64,000 nt of DNA from Kazachstania africana CBS 2517 (GCF_000304475.1 NC_018940.1:558001-622000); one strand, 5' to 3'. Shown: positions 32,196 to 42,528, numbered from the stretch's first letter. Notes: a model not told the origin generated them from the sequence alone. Program-made: numbers and translations.

Positions 32196-35100
32196 TTAGT
32201 CCTCATTGACAGTGGGTAATTCTGCTTCGTCATAATATTCTTCCTCGCCTGAAGCTCCCAGAATATTTGCGGCATACATAAAAGTTGAATGTTGTAATTG
32301 AGCAAGATACTGAGCCATGACATCGGAACCAGGAATAGTTCTAGAGTATCTACTTCTATTACGGGATCTATTATTTCTCATGCCGTCATTTCTGTTCTTA
32401 GTGTAGTCGTTCTTGTAGCCGTTAGCATTTCCTGTCCTGTTCGTAGTATTTGCACTATTAATAATCTTTTCGCTATCTAGCACATCGTTATCTTTAGTCC
32501 GAAGACTATTTGGGGAATTTATTATTAATTCTATGTCAGACGAGGAATCGGAATGGAATGATGTATTTTCAAAGCCATTATTCTTTGTTATGCTTTTTTC
32601 ATTTTCGAACTGGTCAACAGTCAAAGCATCATTGATATCGTCAGCAATTTCATTCTTACTTTCCAAACTAATTCCTAAGGAATCCAATTGAAGGAATTTG
32701 CCATCATTTTCCTTTGATTCCTCATTATGTTGATTGTCAGTCTCCATACTTTCGTTATAGATGGTTTCCTCATCATTATAGACATGTTTAAATCCATTTT
32801 CTCTTCTATCATGATCTCTTCTTTTCTCTTCTAACTTGCTTAACTTAAAATTATGATTTTGTCTTATTTTATAAAATCTTGAATTTTTGCCTGCAATCAA
32901 ATTCTTATTAATGTTACCACAACGATCTTTACCATAATTTATCACTAAACCATTGTAACGTTCATCAAACTTTTCATTGAATCTGTCAAAATCATTTGTT
33001 GCTTCTTCTACTAACTTGATAGCTGAACTAATGTTCATAAAATTCACCCAACAACAGTGACTATCAGAAAGATAATTGATTTGTTCTGTGGGGCCATATG
33101 AACTGAAATCTATTCTCAATTGTTCAGGATCTGGTAGTTTGAATTTTTCATGATACTCTTTAAATTCAGGATCATTAATGTATTTATCTTTGAAAGCAAA
33201 TTCAGGCAAACTCACATACACATTTCTACTAGCCCCAATGGTGACAGCTAGTGCGATAGATTTTGGTAAGGGACCCGAATAATTACCCCATCCTAATTTA
33301 AGTGTGTTGCCATGTAATACAATAGGATCAATGAACGCATTTGCATAAAATTGTACAGCAGCCGCTGCTTCGATGAAAGTTACGAAACAGATATGCTTGG
33401 ATTCAATAAATTTAATGCTTTGTAAAATACCACCACGGACAACGTTACAAATATCTTCTGCCTTTGATCTCGGGTTGATGTTACCAATATATATTGTTCT
33501 ATTACCGGCATCACTACCCATTGCAGATGCAACTTTTGCGGAAGTACTTAATTGATTTTCTAATGAGTCAGTTATTGGATGGATAAAAGAATTGGATCTA
33601 AATGGTGCCTCCTGAATTTGAGTATTTTGATCCATATAGAAACTTTGAGAAGGAATCAACATCGGCGTGTTCGAAATGAATGTTCCGTTTCCAGAAAGCA
33701 TAGTGGAAGAACTATTCATCATATCAATACCTTCAAAAGACGGCGACATATCATTTATATATATTTCTTGTGTTCTTGGCGTACCCGGTATTTGATCCAA
33801 TTGAGTTGGTACTGAAATAGTCACGTTTGGTAGATGATCTGTACTAAAATTAAATTCTGGTTCAGGATAATCCCTCGGTAGAATATCGAGAGAAATATCT
33901 TTCAATTTTATTCCTTTCAATTTATCGGCTATTGATATTACTTCTTCGTCGATGGATACGGAAGATTCTGATGATAATAGACTGTTTATACTATTTTTAT
34001 GAAAAAATGTACTGCCATTATTATTTTGGTTATTATTACCTTCTGATGAAACAGAACTTTGAATATTTGTAGCGGATGATAATGCAGAAGAGTTATTCAT
34101 TACGTTATTTTCTATCAACGGTTGAATTGTAACGAAGGAGCATTTTCCAATATTAAGTTTCGAAGAGATAACTTGAATATAATCCATTATTTCAATTGCC
34201 ATAGTGATATTCAAGAAAGATAGAATTGCATAATTTTTACCAAATTCTTTATTTGATTTATCGGTACTAACCAAATCAATAGATTCCAGGACGTATCTTT
34301 TATTTTCATCTGTTCGTAAAATTTCATTCAATATCTTTTCGAACAATTGTTCTTTTTCCAGTATTAGACTATCATTTTCGTTAGAACAAAGCTCTATGGC
34401 TAAAGACCTTGTTGCATCTCTTGTGACTATGTTAAATTCCAAGGAAGGTCCTTGATTATCCCTGGTGGTTTTATTATATTTCAGTGATACAAAATTTAAA
34501 TTTAGTGATTCAGAGTTTAAGTGTTTTTTAAATTCTTTTAATCTTTGCAATACATTATTATAGAAATCTAGACATATGTGGCGTGATAGAAAACTTAATA
34601 TAATGTCGCATGTATTTGAATCATTTTTATTAGGGACGAGGTAAATACTTTCAATGGAATTATTTTTAACGAAGTTTGTGATAAAAGAATGTAAATTAAT
34701 TGCATTATCTACATTTTCAAACAGAAGTGATCTCGTTCTATAAGCATCATCACCCTTTGGCAATATAACGTAGGAAATATTTATTGGTTCTGTAAATAAT
34801 TTTTCCAAAATTTCCTTATTATTGTTATTATTATTGCTGTTATTAGTTGTAGGGTTATTTATAATAAAACTTTTCCTTTTTTCTGAGAAGCGAGATGATC
34901 TAGAAGAAATTGGTCTATTTGACACTTTAAAAAAGGACTTTCTTGGAGTACTACTGCCATTATTATTATTAGTATTAAACTGCTGTTGTAAAAAATATTG
35001 TTGTTGTGGGGTTGGTACATTTGGTGAAGATATAAATGGTGAACCCATTAATAAATGTGAAGGTAACAATGTAGCACCATAAGCAGTATCGAATGGTGTT

Positions 35101-35324
35101 GGAGGTGCATTTGGTAATGGTGAACCTTTATAATAAGTTTGCTGGAAATGAGTGGAAGAAGAAAGGGGTGGTGGGAAAGTCGCACCGTAAGGTTGTTCGA
35201 ATTGAGGATACGACATTAATGGATTGGTGGTATCAAAAGCAGAATAATATTGATCCTGAGCAGGCTGCTGCGATTGATATATATGAAACCCACTATTTTT
35301 CCTCGAATAAGATGGTCTCATCAT
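32196..35324 (-). CDS. NAB6: Nab6-like RNA-binding protein
   Basis: This 1,042-residue protein (S. cerevisiae Nab6 1,134) has several RRM-like regions. The clearest is at about 605-680, with RNP2-like RTIYIGNIN and RNP1-like HICFVTFI, followed by a second one after NVYVSLPEFAF (about 700-810). Weaker RRM-like folds lie around 175-260 and 300-410. The N-terminal 170 residues are P-, Q-, S- and N-rich, including a run of eight asparagines interrupted by T and S. In S. cerevisiae Nab6 binds poly(A) RNA and stabilises cell-wall mRNAs. The C-terminus is acidic and contains an RNRSRYSR basic patch. Synteny ATR1-NAB6-NGL matches S. cerevisiae. Confidence 0.92.
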   Translation of the reverse strand: MMRPSYSRKNSGFHIYQSQQPAQDQYYSAFDTTNPLMSYPQFEQPYGATFPPPLSSSTHFQQTYYKGSPLPNAPPTPFDTAYGATLLPSHLLMGSPFISSPNVPTPQQQYFLQQQFNTNNNNGSSTPRKSFFKVSNRPISSRSSRFSEKRKSFIINNPTTNNSNNNNNNKEILEKLFTEPINISYVILPKGDDAYRTRSLLFENVDNAINLHSFITNFVKNNSIESIYLVPNKNDSNTCDIILSFLSRHICLDFYNNVLQRLKEFKKHLNSESLNLNFVSLKYNKTTRDNQGPSLEFNIVTRDATRSLAIELCSNENDSLILEKEQLFEKILNEILRTDENKRYVLESIDLVSTDKSNKEFGKNYAILSFLNITMAIEIMDYIQVISSKLNIGKCSFVTIQPLIENNVMNNSSALSSATNIQSSVSSEGNNNQNNNGSTFFHKNSINSLLSSESSVSIDEEVISIADKLKGIKLKDISLDILPRDYPEPEFNFSTDHLPNVTISVPTQLDQIPGTPRTQEIYINDMSPSFEGIDMMNSSSTMLSGNGTFISNTPMLIPSQSFYMDQNTQIQEAPFRSNSFIHPITDSLENQLSTSAKVASAMGSDAGNRTIYIGNINPRSKAEDICNVVRGGILQSIKFIESKHICFVTFIEAAAAVQFYANAFIDPIVLHGNTLKLGWGNYSGPLPKSIALAVTIGASRNVYVSLPEFAFKDKYINDPEFKEYHEKFKLPDPEQLRIDFSSYGPTEQINYLSDSHCCWVNFMNISSAIKLVEEATNDFDRFNEKFDERYNGLVINYGKDRCGNINKNLIAGKNSRFYKIRQNHNFKLSKLEEKRRDHDRRENGFKHVYNDEETIYNESMETDNQHNEESKENDGKFLQLDSLGISLESKNEIADDINDALTVDQFENEKSITKNNGFENTSFHSDSSSDIELIINSPNSLRTKDNDVLDSEKIINSANTTNRTGNANGYKNDYTKNRNDGMRNNRSRNRSRYSRTIPGSDVMAQYLAQLQHSTFMYAANILGASGEEEYYDEAELPTVNED

Positions 35325-38127
35325 ATGGTTGGGCTCTTTTAAGTATGTTTGATTTAAAAATAAAACAAATGAAAAAAAAGAAAATCAGTTGTTTTTGTTT
35401 TCTCGAATAATCCTCTCTCTGTCAACTTAGAGAATTTTGTTTTGTTTATTTTGCGGATACAGAAGGGCCAAATAACAAAAAAAAAAAAAATCAATAATGC
35501 AGCGAAATCTAAAAAAAGACTGAATAGTTTAATGAATTCCCAACTGGTGAGAAAAAAAAATAATACGTATATTATTATTATGCGTATTCTTGTAAAGCGG
35601 CAAAAGGGAAGTACTAATATTTAATGGGAATGGAATATAATGATGATATTCACTAGTAAAAATTTGGTCTGACTGTAATTTTCAAACTTAGTAATAATCG
35701 TGTGTGAGAAACGGAAAATTTCGATTAAAAAAAAAAATCGCTACTTCTCACGTGCTCCGAATAAAGTTACTTCGTGAAATTTAAAGACGTGTGGTGTTCT
35801 CTTGGATTGGTGTGAACACGTATTAATATTCAGAAAAGATGGGTCTCTTTGGTGGGGTAGTACGTCTGTGTTCCTTGGCGGGTGTAATATTTCAGCTATA
35901 ACTGTTTTTGTACAGTTAAGCTAGAAGCGGTAATATTAGAAAAAAGAATTGCAGCGGCTAAGAGTTGGCACAACGGAGTCAACAGACCTTAACTGGATCT
36001 TTTATAGAGTGATGGAACAAAAAACAGCAATCTGATCGTCTTATTGGTAACGAATGAAATCAATTAATAGAAAGTAGAAATTGGGAAAGGAAGAAAGAAA
36101 AAACTCACAATGGGAAACCTTCTTGTATGTCTGCTTGCAGGATTCGACTGTACACAGTGAGCAAACAGTATCAGGTAGTTCCAGCATGCAAATCTCAATC
36201 CATTTCCCTCACCGCGCCACTTTATTTTTTTTTTTCAGCATTTCGTTTCGAAACAAGATCTGGCAATTACCTGTCGTATCAATTTTCTCGATTTTACTTA
36301 GAAGAGTATCCATTTTCCGTTTACGGTAAGCGACACATCTTGTGCCGTTGCAAGAAACTTTTGCTGCATTTTATGAGCAAGTAAGAGGTTACCACTCAAA
36401 CCATGTCAGATGCAACTGTTGGGCAGAGGATTGATGAGGCCATGTTGAGATTGATTTTTGTTCGAGCGATATATAATAAAATTGTCTCATATTCATTCGA
36501 GAAACGGTGTTTACCCACAATCGCATTAATACTGAACTTCCCCTCCCCCATCCATGGTATGCTCGCCGGATAAGTAACATCCCTCCATTTCTGCTATCAT
36601 GAGATTCGAAGAGTAGTGGGCAATTGATATGTGAAGGCCAGCCTGCATCTATATTTCGGATATATTAAAGTTCGTGCTAGTTGATTTCTTAACTGTGCCA
36701 GCTATCTGTAGCGGATTTCAAGTTTTATTTTTCTTTTTTGTTAAAATGGGGTATAGCATACTAGTCGATTAAAGATGACTGCTGTAATAACCTTTTACTC
36801 TTCGCGAAACAGTGAGCAAGATAGTGCGTCTTTTTTACCAAGGGTGACAGGCGATTGATAAAACTCAGATTTGGGACGTGTTGGGACAAGTTACATTTGA
36901 TGGTTTTCGCGTATTTAGGCTTTCTCGAGGTTGACGGATGACATGGGAAGAGTAATTTTAGCTTGATAAAAACGGGAAGAAGAATGAAGTTTGTGCCTTT
37001 ATATATGCATATCCTGTTTAGCAGTTTAAAAAGCGTGTCTTTTACTCAAACGATTTCTTAACGATATACCGGCGTGGTTCAAATATAAGCCATCTTTCTC
37101 AACCCTGAAAATTAGTGCTTAGTCGGACAAAATTACACAGGTGCAAATTGTGTAGAATGTCGACCTACTTTGAAATATGGCCATAAATCAAAATCATCTT
37201 CACAACTACTTCTTTTGCCTACATTTATCAAATAAAAACACGTGCTTAATTGCTCCAAGTCAATTTTGTATCTCTCTTGTTCTATCAAACTAAAAATATT
37301 CATTTCAGAGTAAAAAAGTTGCATGCTTTACACAGCTATTTAAGTTTTATGCAGCATAACTGAAGGGTTATAAAATAATACAAAAGCTAAATATTCTTTA
37401 ATGTAAGTGCAAGCATTGAATAGATTTGAATATACCACCATAAATTATGTCCATGATTTGCATTCAATTAAGCGAAAGTCAAATATGTATAGCATTATAA
37501 ATAACCCGTATGAAAGAATAGTTATTGGGACTAAACTCCTGTTCCTGAAATAGTATATTTCTGAGATAAAATGCAATAATGAGCTATTGACTTTTAAAGG
37601 TATAATGTATAGCAAAAATATGGTAACTTAGTGACGCTTCAACAAGAAAAAAGAGGAAGAAAGAGTTAAACTAATCCATGGTAGTTTATCAAGAGATTTT
37701 GCAGTAGAGGTGGAAAGACAATAAATACACATACGCTTCCTTGGTAAGTTTCCTGCCCAACCATATGATAAAAAAACATGAATTCAAGGACGTGTTTTTA
37801 AGGCTTGTATCACCGTCATAGACAGTCTACCTAACTCGGTTTAAAACCCACGTAGGAAAATCTCTCACGTTCTAACAGTTACCAAAAAGGTCAATGACTA
37901 TTTATGTATGGAGATAATCTGGTTATCTTTTTTTTCAGTAAACTGAAGTAAACTCCAACAGGGAAACAGAGAACGCTTTTGACATAAAGGAAGGGGAGAG
38001 CTTGTTTTTCGCGTTAACTACTAGTAAATATGGCAATATTTCGATAGTTGATTTTATTATGGACACTTTTATCTGGACTGAACCGTCCTGGAAAGTACTC
38101 ACTCCATCGTTACGGGTGTTGTTGTGT
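35325..38127. other. Unusually long non-coding stretch upstream of NAB6
   Basis: About 2.8 kb before the possible LTR. It has no convincing gene: the longest open frames are 60-105 codons, overlap each other and resemble nothing I know. The first few hundred bases should hold the NAB6 promoter and include several A- and T-rich tracts. A CACGTG E-box (Cbf1/Pho4-type) lies near 35749-35754. No centromere-like CDEI-AT-CDEIII arrangement was found. Confidence 0.5.
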
Positions 38128-38529
38128 TGTTAGACATGATAAGCTTGTAAGACTATAGGTTCTTTATTTTACTCAGTAATTATCGTAATAAGTCGATATA
38201 CTTCTTCTATCTCATCCTACATAAAGTGACGAAGGTAATGAAATAGTCCAGGAAGTTCCGTTTTTATTTCATCCTTTATATAATAATTTGACTGGAACTG
38301 ATTTCATCACTAACCGGATGGCAATGAGGAATATTGATGTCATTATCACAGTTATAATCCCACATAGTTTCATCTCAGTAATATTAATAAAAGCCGTAGT
38401 ACTAAACTACTGCACAAGGTTTCTTCTAGACTTCTGCTCAATGCTTGTTCTAGATTACAAATGATACCTCAAATATTAAATGAGATATTCTCTATAAACG
38501 AAGTTTAGCAGCGTCTAGTTTATCTAACA
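38128..38529 (+). mobile_element. Possible solo LTR of a Ty-type retrotransposon
   Basis: This 402-bp segment begins TGTTAGA and ends TCTAACA, a perfect 7-bp inverted terminal pair in the TG...CA format of LTRs. It contains a TATA-like TTTATATAATA near 38276 and ends 124 bp upstream of a tRNA gene, the favoured site of Ty insertion. Against it: I see no 5-bp target-site duplication (TGTGT against CTTCC), no internal Ty sequence, and no second copy in the window to compare with. Confidence 0.3.
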
Positions 38530-38653
38530 CTTCCAGCACTATCAATTTAATTGCAGTAGAGCCTTAAATTTTCATGTCAGAAAGGGAGGAACGTAATTTA
38601 TTTTTATATGGCATGAGGGATTCTATATGCATCATAACAATCATAATTAAATA

Positions 38654-38745
38654 CTCTCGGTAGCCAAGTTGGTTTAAGGCGCAAGACTGTAATGTGAAAC
38701 ATCAAAGTAATCTTGAGATCGGGCGTTCGACTCGCCCCCGGGAGA
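38654..38745 (+). tRNA. tY(GUA): tRNA-Tyr (anticodon GTA) with a 17-nt intron
   Basis: Acceptor CTCTCGG pairs with CCGGGAG, with discriminator A38745. The A box is TAGCCAAGTTGG and the B box GCGTTCGACTCGC. The anticodon GTA is at 38689-38691. An intron at 38693-38709 follows A37, and exon 2 resumes ATCTTGAG. The exons match yeast tRNA-Tyr. A T7 tract and then a T10 tract follow from about 38749 as terminator. The gene ends only 33 bp from the stop codon of the convergent NGL gene. Confidence 0.97.
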
Positions 38746-38778
38746 GAATTTTTTTGAATTTTTTTTTTACAACGTATA

Positions 38779-40215
38779 TTATATTCTAACATTCAAATCA
38801 CAGATCATGGACAAATGATCACTTGGGTATTGTCCCTGATGAGGTTGAACGTTTTTAGGGAGTTCCTTCATTTCAGGCATTTTCAGTAAACCTTTAACCC
38901 TGAGTGACATTCTTTTCTCAAAATCCTCCAAAGATCCCCAGTCAGTTTTCTCAACTTCATTCCAGGGCTCTAATATGAATATGTAGTCTAATAATCCTGT
39001 CCAAAATATAGAAGTATGAGAAAGTTCTGGCTCATTCTTGCAATTCAGGCCTATTGAGTGGACTTTTTTGTATGCAATACCGAATAAAGATGTTGCCTTC
39101 AAGTTGATCGAATTGTGTACCTTCTCTAATTTAGCAATCAAGTCTTTTTGTTCCGAGGTGGCTTCAAAATGGGAAGGGCGTGGGTCTATAGGATTACTTT
39201 CTTCGTCCTCTTCTTCTTCCACTTCCTTTTCACTCTGGGTCTCTTCATTATGATCAACCTCCTCCGATGAATTGATACTACCACTCCTTCTTCTTGAGAA
39301 TTTATATGCTGTACTACATTCAATGACTGTTTTTGCCTCACCAGAAGCGCTAACTGGCTTGCTAGTTATTGATAAATAAGGCATATCGCATGGCTGAGAG
39401 TTGAAATCCCCTGTGAGAATGGGCAACCAACGATTTGACATTTCATTAATGTGGCCACATTCGGTATTGAGATTATCGATAAGCTTTCTAAACTTTTTTA
39501 GGAGTATTGCTAGTTGTCTTGTCCTCTCAAAAGTGCCGAATGGGTGCCAGAATAAATGTGTTGTACCTATTACTATTCCAGACCTAAACTTTGCGTTAGA
39601 AGATTTAAATTTAAGAGCCACGATCAGTCCAACATTCCACGTCCGTGTTGTTTTTGAAATTGCATTACCAGCAACTATATCATCAAAATTAATCTTGATA
39701 ACATCAAATTGTTCAAAGAGGTTGGATCTCCAGAATATTGCGACACCATGGACCTTTGGGCCCCTGAAGTCCTTATAAAATTCTCCTTCGTATCCCAATT
39801 TGCTGAGTTCAGGCAACCAAAATTTGTCCCACTGAATAACATCCACCTCTTGGAAACACATAATATCACAATTGTAATATTTGATTTCATTAAGGATCAC
39901 TTTGGATCGCACATGCCACTTAATGGCATCGTGGGCGTCGGGATATATTTCCCGTCTGATTAACGACTGTGATAATGTGTTATAAGTCATTATCTTAAGA
40001 TCTACTGAATTATCCAGTTCTTCTACATTAGGTAATTGCAAAATAGCTCTTTTAATGAAATCATATTTAGAGTTCAAAAACTCAGGATTATTTTCCTCAT
40101 TTTCAGCTCTTTTTTTTTCTCTTAATTTACGTATCTTAGATATGAATTCTGGTGTTATTTGAGATTTCGGTAGTTTTATATGTTTTGGTGGTTCTTGTTG
40201 CCCATCCATGCTCAT
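38779..40215 (-). CDS. NGL2: Ngl2/Ngl3-family CCR4-type exonuclease
   Basis: This 478-residue exonuclease-endonuclease-phosphatase (EEP) fold enzyme carries the family residues: Asn in MTYNTLSQSLIRRE (about 77), the metal-binding Glu in MCFQEVDVIQW, IGTTHLFWHP, LTGDFNSQP and the catalytic His in YPSDHLSMICDL at the C-terminus. Ngl2 trims the 3' end of 5.8S rRNA in S. cerevisiae, and Ngl3 is its WGD duplicate. Neighbours are mixed: NAB6 and NDI1 match the NGL3 locus while MRPL33 matches the NGL2 locus, so the symbol could be either. An acidic insert (about 325-350, E/S-rich) interrupts the catalytic domain, as in its relatives. The gene is divergent from MRPL33. Confidence 0.9.
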   Translation of the reverse strand: MSMDGQQEPPKHIKLPKSQITPEFISKIRKLREKKRAENEENNPEFLNSKYDFIKRAILQLPNVEELDNSVDLKIMTYNTLSQSLIRREIYPDAHDAIKWHVRSKVILNEIKYYNCDIMCFQEVDVIQWDKFWLPELSKLGYEGEFYKDFRGPKVHGVAIFWRSNLFEQFDVIKINFDDIVAGNAISKTTRTWNVGLIVALKFKSSNAKFRSGIVIGTTHLFWHPFGTFERTRQLAILLKKFRKLIDNLNTECGHINEMSNRWLPILTGDFNSQPCDMPYLSITSKPVSASGEAKTVIECSTAYKFSRRRSGSINSSEEVDHNEETQSEKEVEEEEDEESNPIDPRPSHFEATSEQKDLIAKLEKVHNSINLKATSLFGIAYKKVHSIGLNCKNEPELSHTSIFWTGLLDYIFILEPWNEVEKTDWGSLEDFEKRMSLRVKGLLKMPEMKELPKNVQPHQGQYPSDHLSMICDLNVRI

Positions 40216-40362
40216 TTACTTCCATAGCTCCTTGTATATGTGTTATGTACAAATTCTCTTCAGACATAGAAAAATTGGCGCTTTATAATTTTTATTATAT
40301 ATTCGGTAAAGGGAAGTTTAACAAATCTGATATCCAGTGTAAAGAAGAAAAGTGAAGACGTG

Positions 40363-40620
40363 ATGGTATACTATAGAGCGACGCTGGTTAGATCGTTGAT
40401 TGGTTTACCAAAGACCACAAGGACAATTGTTAAGACATTGGGTTTTACCAAGAGAGGTTCAACTATATATAGAAAAGTAACGCCTGCCATAACAGGGTCA
40501 CTATTGAAGGTTAAGGAACTAATTAGTTTAAAATTGACGGAGAAATCTGTAACTAAAGCTGAACAAAGAGAAATAAGGAAATCCAACCCAGGTTATATTG
40601 TGGAGAAGAGGATACCTTAG
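40363..40620 (+). CDS. MRPL33: Mitochondrial ribosomal protein uL30m (Mrpl33)
   Basis: This 85-residue protein matches S. cerevisiae Mrpl33 (86 aa) along its whole length: VTL-type start then [36 protein letters not shown], and the end [15 protein letters not shown]. It is the L30 protein of the large mitoribosomal subunit. ATG 40363 is the first ATG in the frame. The gene is divergent from the NGL nuclease (147 bp between starts), as NGL2 and MRPL33 are in S. cerevisiae. A perfect Puf3 motif starts 15 nt after the stop codon. Confidence 0.96.
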   Translation: MVYYRATLVRSLIGLPKTTRTIVKTLGFTKRGSTIYRKVTPAITGSLLKVKELISLKLTEKSVTKAEQREIRKSNPGYIVEKRIP

Positions 40621-40635
40621 CGACTTAAGTAAAAA

Positions 40636-40645
40636 CTTGTAAATA
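40636..40645 (+). promoter_or_regulatory. Puf3-type 3' UTR element of MRPL33
   Basis: CTTGTAAATA exactly matches the Puf3 consensus CNUGUAHAUA. Puf3 binds 3' UTRs of nuclear mRNAs for mitochondrial proteins, especially mitoribosomal ones. Confidence 0.7.
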
Positions 40646-40690
40646 ATTCCTATATATGTATGTTTGTGTACATATTCAAAGTGAATATAT

Positions 40691-42034
40691 TTAATATGCT
40701 ACATTACTACTGGTTATTTCTGCAGGTAAAATGTTATTTGAATTTGTTGTAGTATAATTATCCTTCTCGTTGTTATAATGGATATTGTTTCCAGTTTGGG
40801 TATAACTGATATCACTACTATTCGCAATAATATCGCTACTTTCGTTATCTGATACGGCAATACTAAAGGAATCAACCATACGGAAAATATCATTACGGTC
40901 TAAAGCTTTACCATCAAAACTTAGATCAAAACTGTCGTTATAATTTGACACATTGATCAATGGGCGTCGCTGACGTTGCATCTTTGATGAATTTAATGAA
41001 CTATTTTTTATTAATGTCCTTCCTGTGCTAGATTTATCAAGTTGCGATAGATATTTGTCTATTAATTCAACTGATGCCTCGTTCAATTCATCAATTTTGA
41101 AATTTTTATTGCCAGCAATGAAAAGTGGCTGTGCACTTATATTTTGGTCATTGTAATGGGAATCTATCTTTTTAGACAAGGTAGATCCATACTTTATAGA
41201 AGATAATATTGGAGTTGACAGTTTATACGTTTGAATCTTATTGGAGTTTTTGTACCACGATCTTGACGCAGTATTTATGATAATTGCCTTTGATTTCATT
41301 TCATTTGAGTGATTGAACTCGCCAAAATCAACTGGCTTTGTATTCTTGTTGAAGTATTGGCTCAAAAGATAAGAATTAACGTCTTGATTAGTAGCGTCTT
41401 TAAAAAGTTCGGATACATCCTTGATCTCTTTATATTGTACTTTCTTTGGCTTTTGGTTTTTATTATTGTTAGCTGTGTTTTCTTGATTGTAACGAGGGCT
41501 TGTAACATTCATCATTTTGTTTCTTTGTTTCATTCTATTGCTATTGATGCTGTTATTGTTTCTCATATTAGAATAGTAATAATTGTTATTCATTTGACTA
41601 GTATTGTAGTAACTTCCAGTTTGTAGTGGATACTGATAATGGTGTTGCTGCTGCTGCTGCTGTTGTTGTTGTTGTTGATGATGATGATGCTGGTGTCTTG
41701 TCGATGTATTGATAAGTCTTGGTTGCATTGCTGGAATGACCGATGGGCTCGACATAACAACATTGGAATTTAATATTGCGATACGATTAGGACTGGTAGA
41801 ATATGATGTTTTTTCTAAATCAGCGTATTGAGGCATATAGTAATGTTGACCATTGAGATCATTTCTGTTTTGAGTTTCTTTGGAATATGGATAGAATCCA
41901 CCACTATTGGTATTTATTGAAACGATAGAAGACTTGTTGTTAAGAACTCTACGACTCAGAGAGCGCTGTGGAGTAGAATTCATCGTGGATTGGTTTTCAC
42001 TTTCGAGAACCTCATTGGTCATCAAAAGGAACAT
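40691..42034 (-). CDS. YML119W-like low-complexity protein of unknown function
   Basis: This 447-residue N- and S-rich protein has a position (NGL - this gene - NDI1) matching S. cerevisiae YML119W, an uncharacterised protein of 357 residues. Segments that look shared are LNNKSSIVSIN near residue 31, HYYMPQYADLEKTS near 65, and NRIAILN near 83. A run of 5 His, then about 11 Gln and 2 His at about 115-131 is encoded by CAT/CAA/CAG repeats. SP and TP dipeptides occur near the N-terminus, possible CDK sites. No domain of known function is recognisable. An alternative start at Met5 (42022) is possible. Assignment rests on synteny and short recalled similarity. Confidence 0.7.
   Translation of the reverse strand: MFLLMTNEVLESENQSTMNSTPQRSLSRRVLNNKSSIVSINTNSGGFYPYSKETQNRNDLNGQHYYMPQYADLEKTSYSTSPNRIAILNSNVVMSSPSVIPAMQPRLINTSTRHQHHHHQQQQQQQQQQQHHYQYPLQTGSYYNTSQMNNNYYYSNMRNNNSINSNRMKQRNKMMNVTSPRYNQENTANNNKNQKPKKVQYKEIKDVSELFKDATNQDVNSYLLSQYFNKNTKPVDFGEFNHSNEMKSKAIIINTASRSWYKNSNKIQTYKLSTPILSSIKYGSTLSKKIDSHYNDQNISAQPLFIAGNKNFKIDELNEASVELIDKYLSQLDKSSTGRTLIKNSSLNSSKMQRQRRPLINVSNYNDSFDLSFDGKALDRNDIFRMVDSFSIAVSDNESSDIIANSSDISYTQTGNNIHYNNEKDNYTTTNSNNILPAEITSSNVAY
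41644..41690. repeat. CAG/CAA/CAT trinucleotide tract coding poly-Q and poly-H
   Basis: In plus-strand reading, TGC/TGT/TGA units that encode Gln and His in the YML119W-like gene on the minus strand. Mixed codons suggest an older, stabilised repeat. Confidence 0.85.
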
Positions 42035-42204
42035 CAGCGATATTTGTGTTTATATTACTTTTTTTTTTTGAAATTATGCTTTACTTAGTACAATTGTTAT
42101 TATATTTCCTAACCCAGAAACCAAATTGAAGAATCGAATACTGCATTTGCGAATTTTACTTAAATAGGAAAAATATGCATGTGACTTTAAAAAAAATTCC
42201 CTTT

Positions 42205-42276
42205 CACGTGAATATCACGTGTATTGAAAAATCGTGAAAATGACTTTTCTTTTCTGTGGCATCACGAAATGCCACA
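42205..42276. promoter_or_regulatory. Cbf1-type E-box pair with a Met31/32-like inverted repeat
   Basis: CACGTG occurs at 42205-42210 (within TCACGTGA) and at 42216-42221. About 35 bp on, TGTGGCAT (42255-42262) and ATGCCACA (42269-42276) form a perfect 8-bp inverted repeat around a 6-nt loop; the left arm extends to CTGTGGC, the core of Met31/Met32 sites. In S. cerevisiae this pairing of TCACGTG and CTGTGGC marks sulfur-metabolism promoters. The target gene here is uncertain. Confidence 0.5.
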
Positions 42277-42528
42277 TTCAAGCAATTTGCATCATTTTTA
42301 TTGTTTTGGTTCTTGGAAATAGCCTTTGGCATCCAAGAAGTTTATATACGAGCTTCTTGCCAGGAAAGTAAAAAAGAATGATGGAGATCTTATTGCTCAT
42401 AATAAGAATTGTCAAATTAGAACTGTCTAGAATAGTACATAACTTCCAAACCATATATACTGTCTTCTGCAAATAGCACTAAATAGAATCTATTAAAGAC
42501 ATCTAGCTTACTACATCGGTACTATTTC

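Noticed and set aside
36081..36384. Overlapping 82- and 85-codon frames in the NAB6 upstream desert
   Set aside because: Two frames overlap, composition is random-looking, and no known domain or neighbour supports a gene.
35325..38653. Possible point centromere in the long gap
   Set aside because: No CDEIII-like TTCCGAA with a CDEI (RTCACRTG) at the right distance across an AT-rich core was found; the CACGTG near 35749 stands alone.
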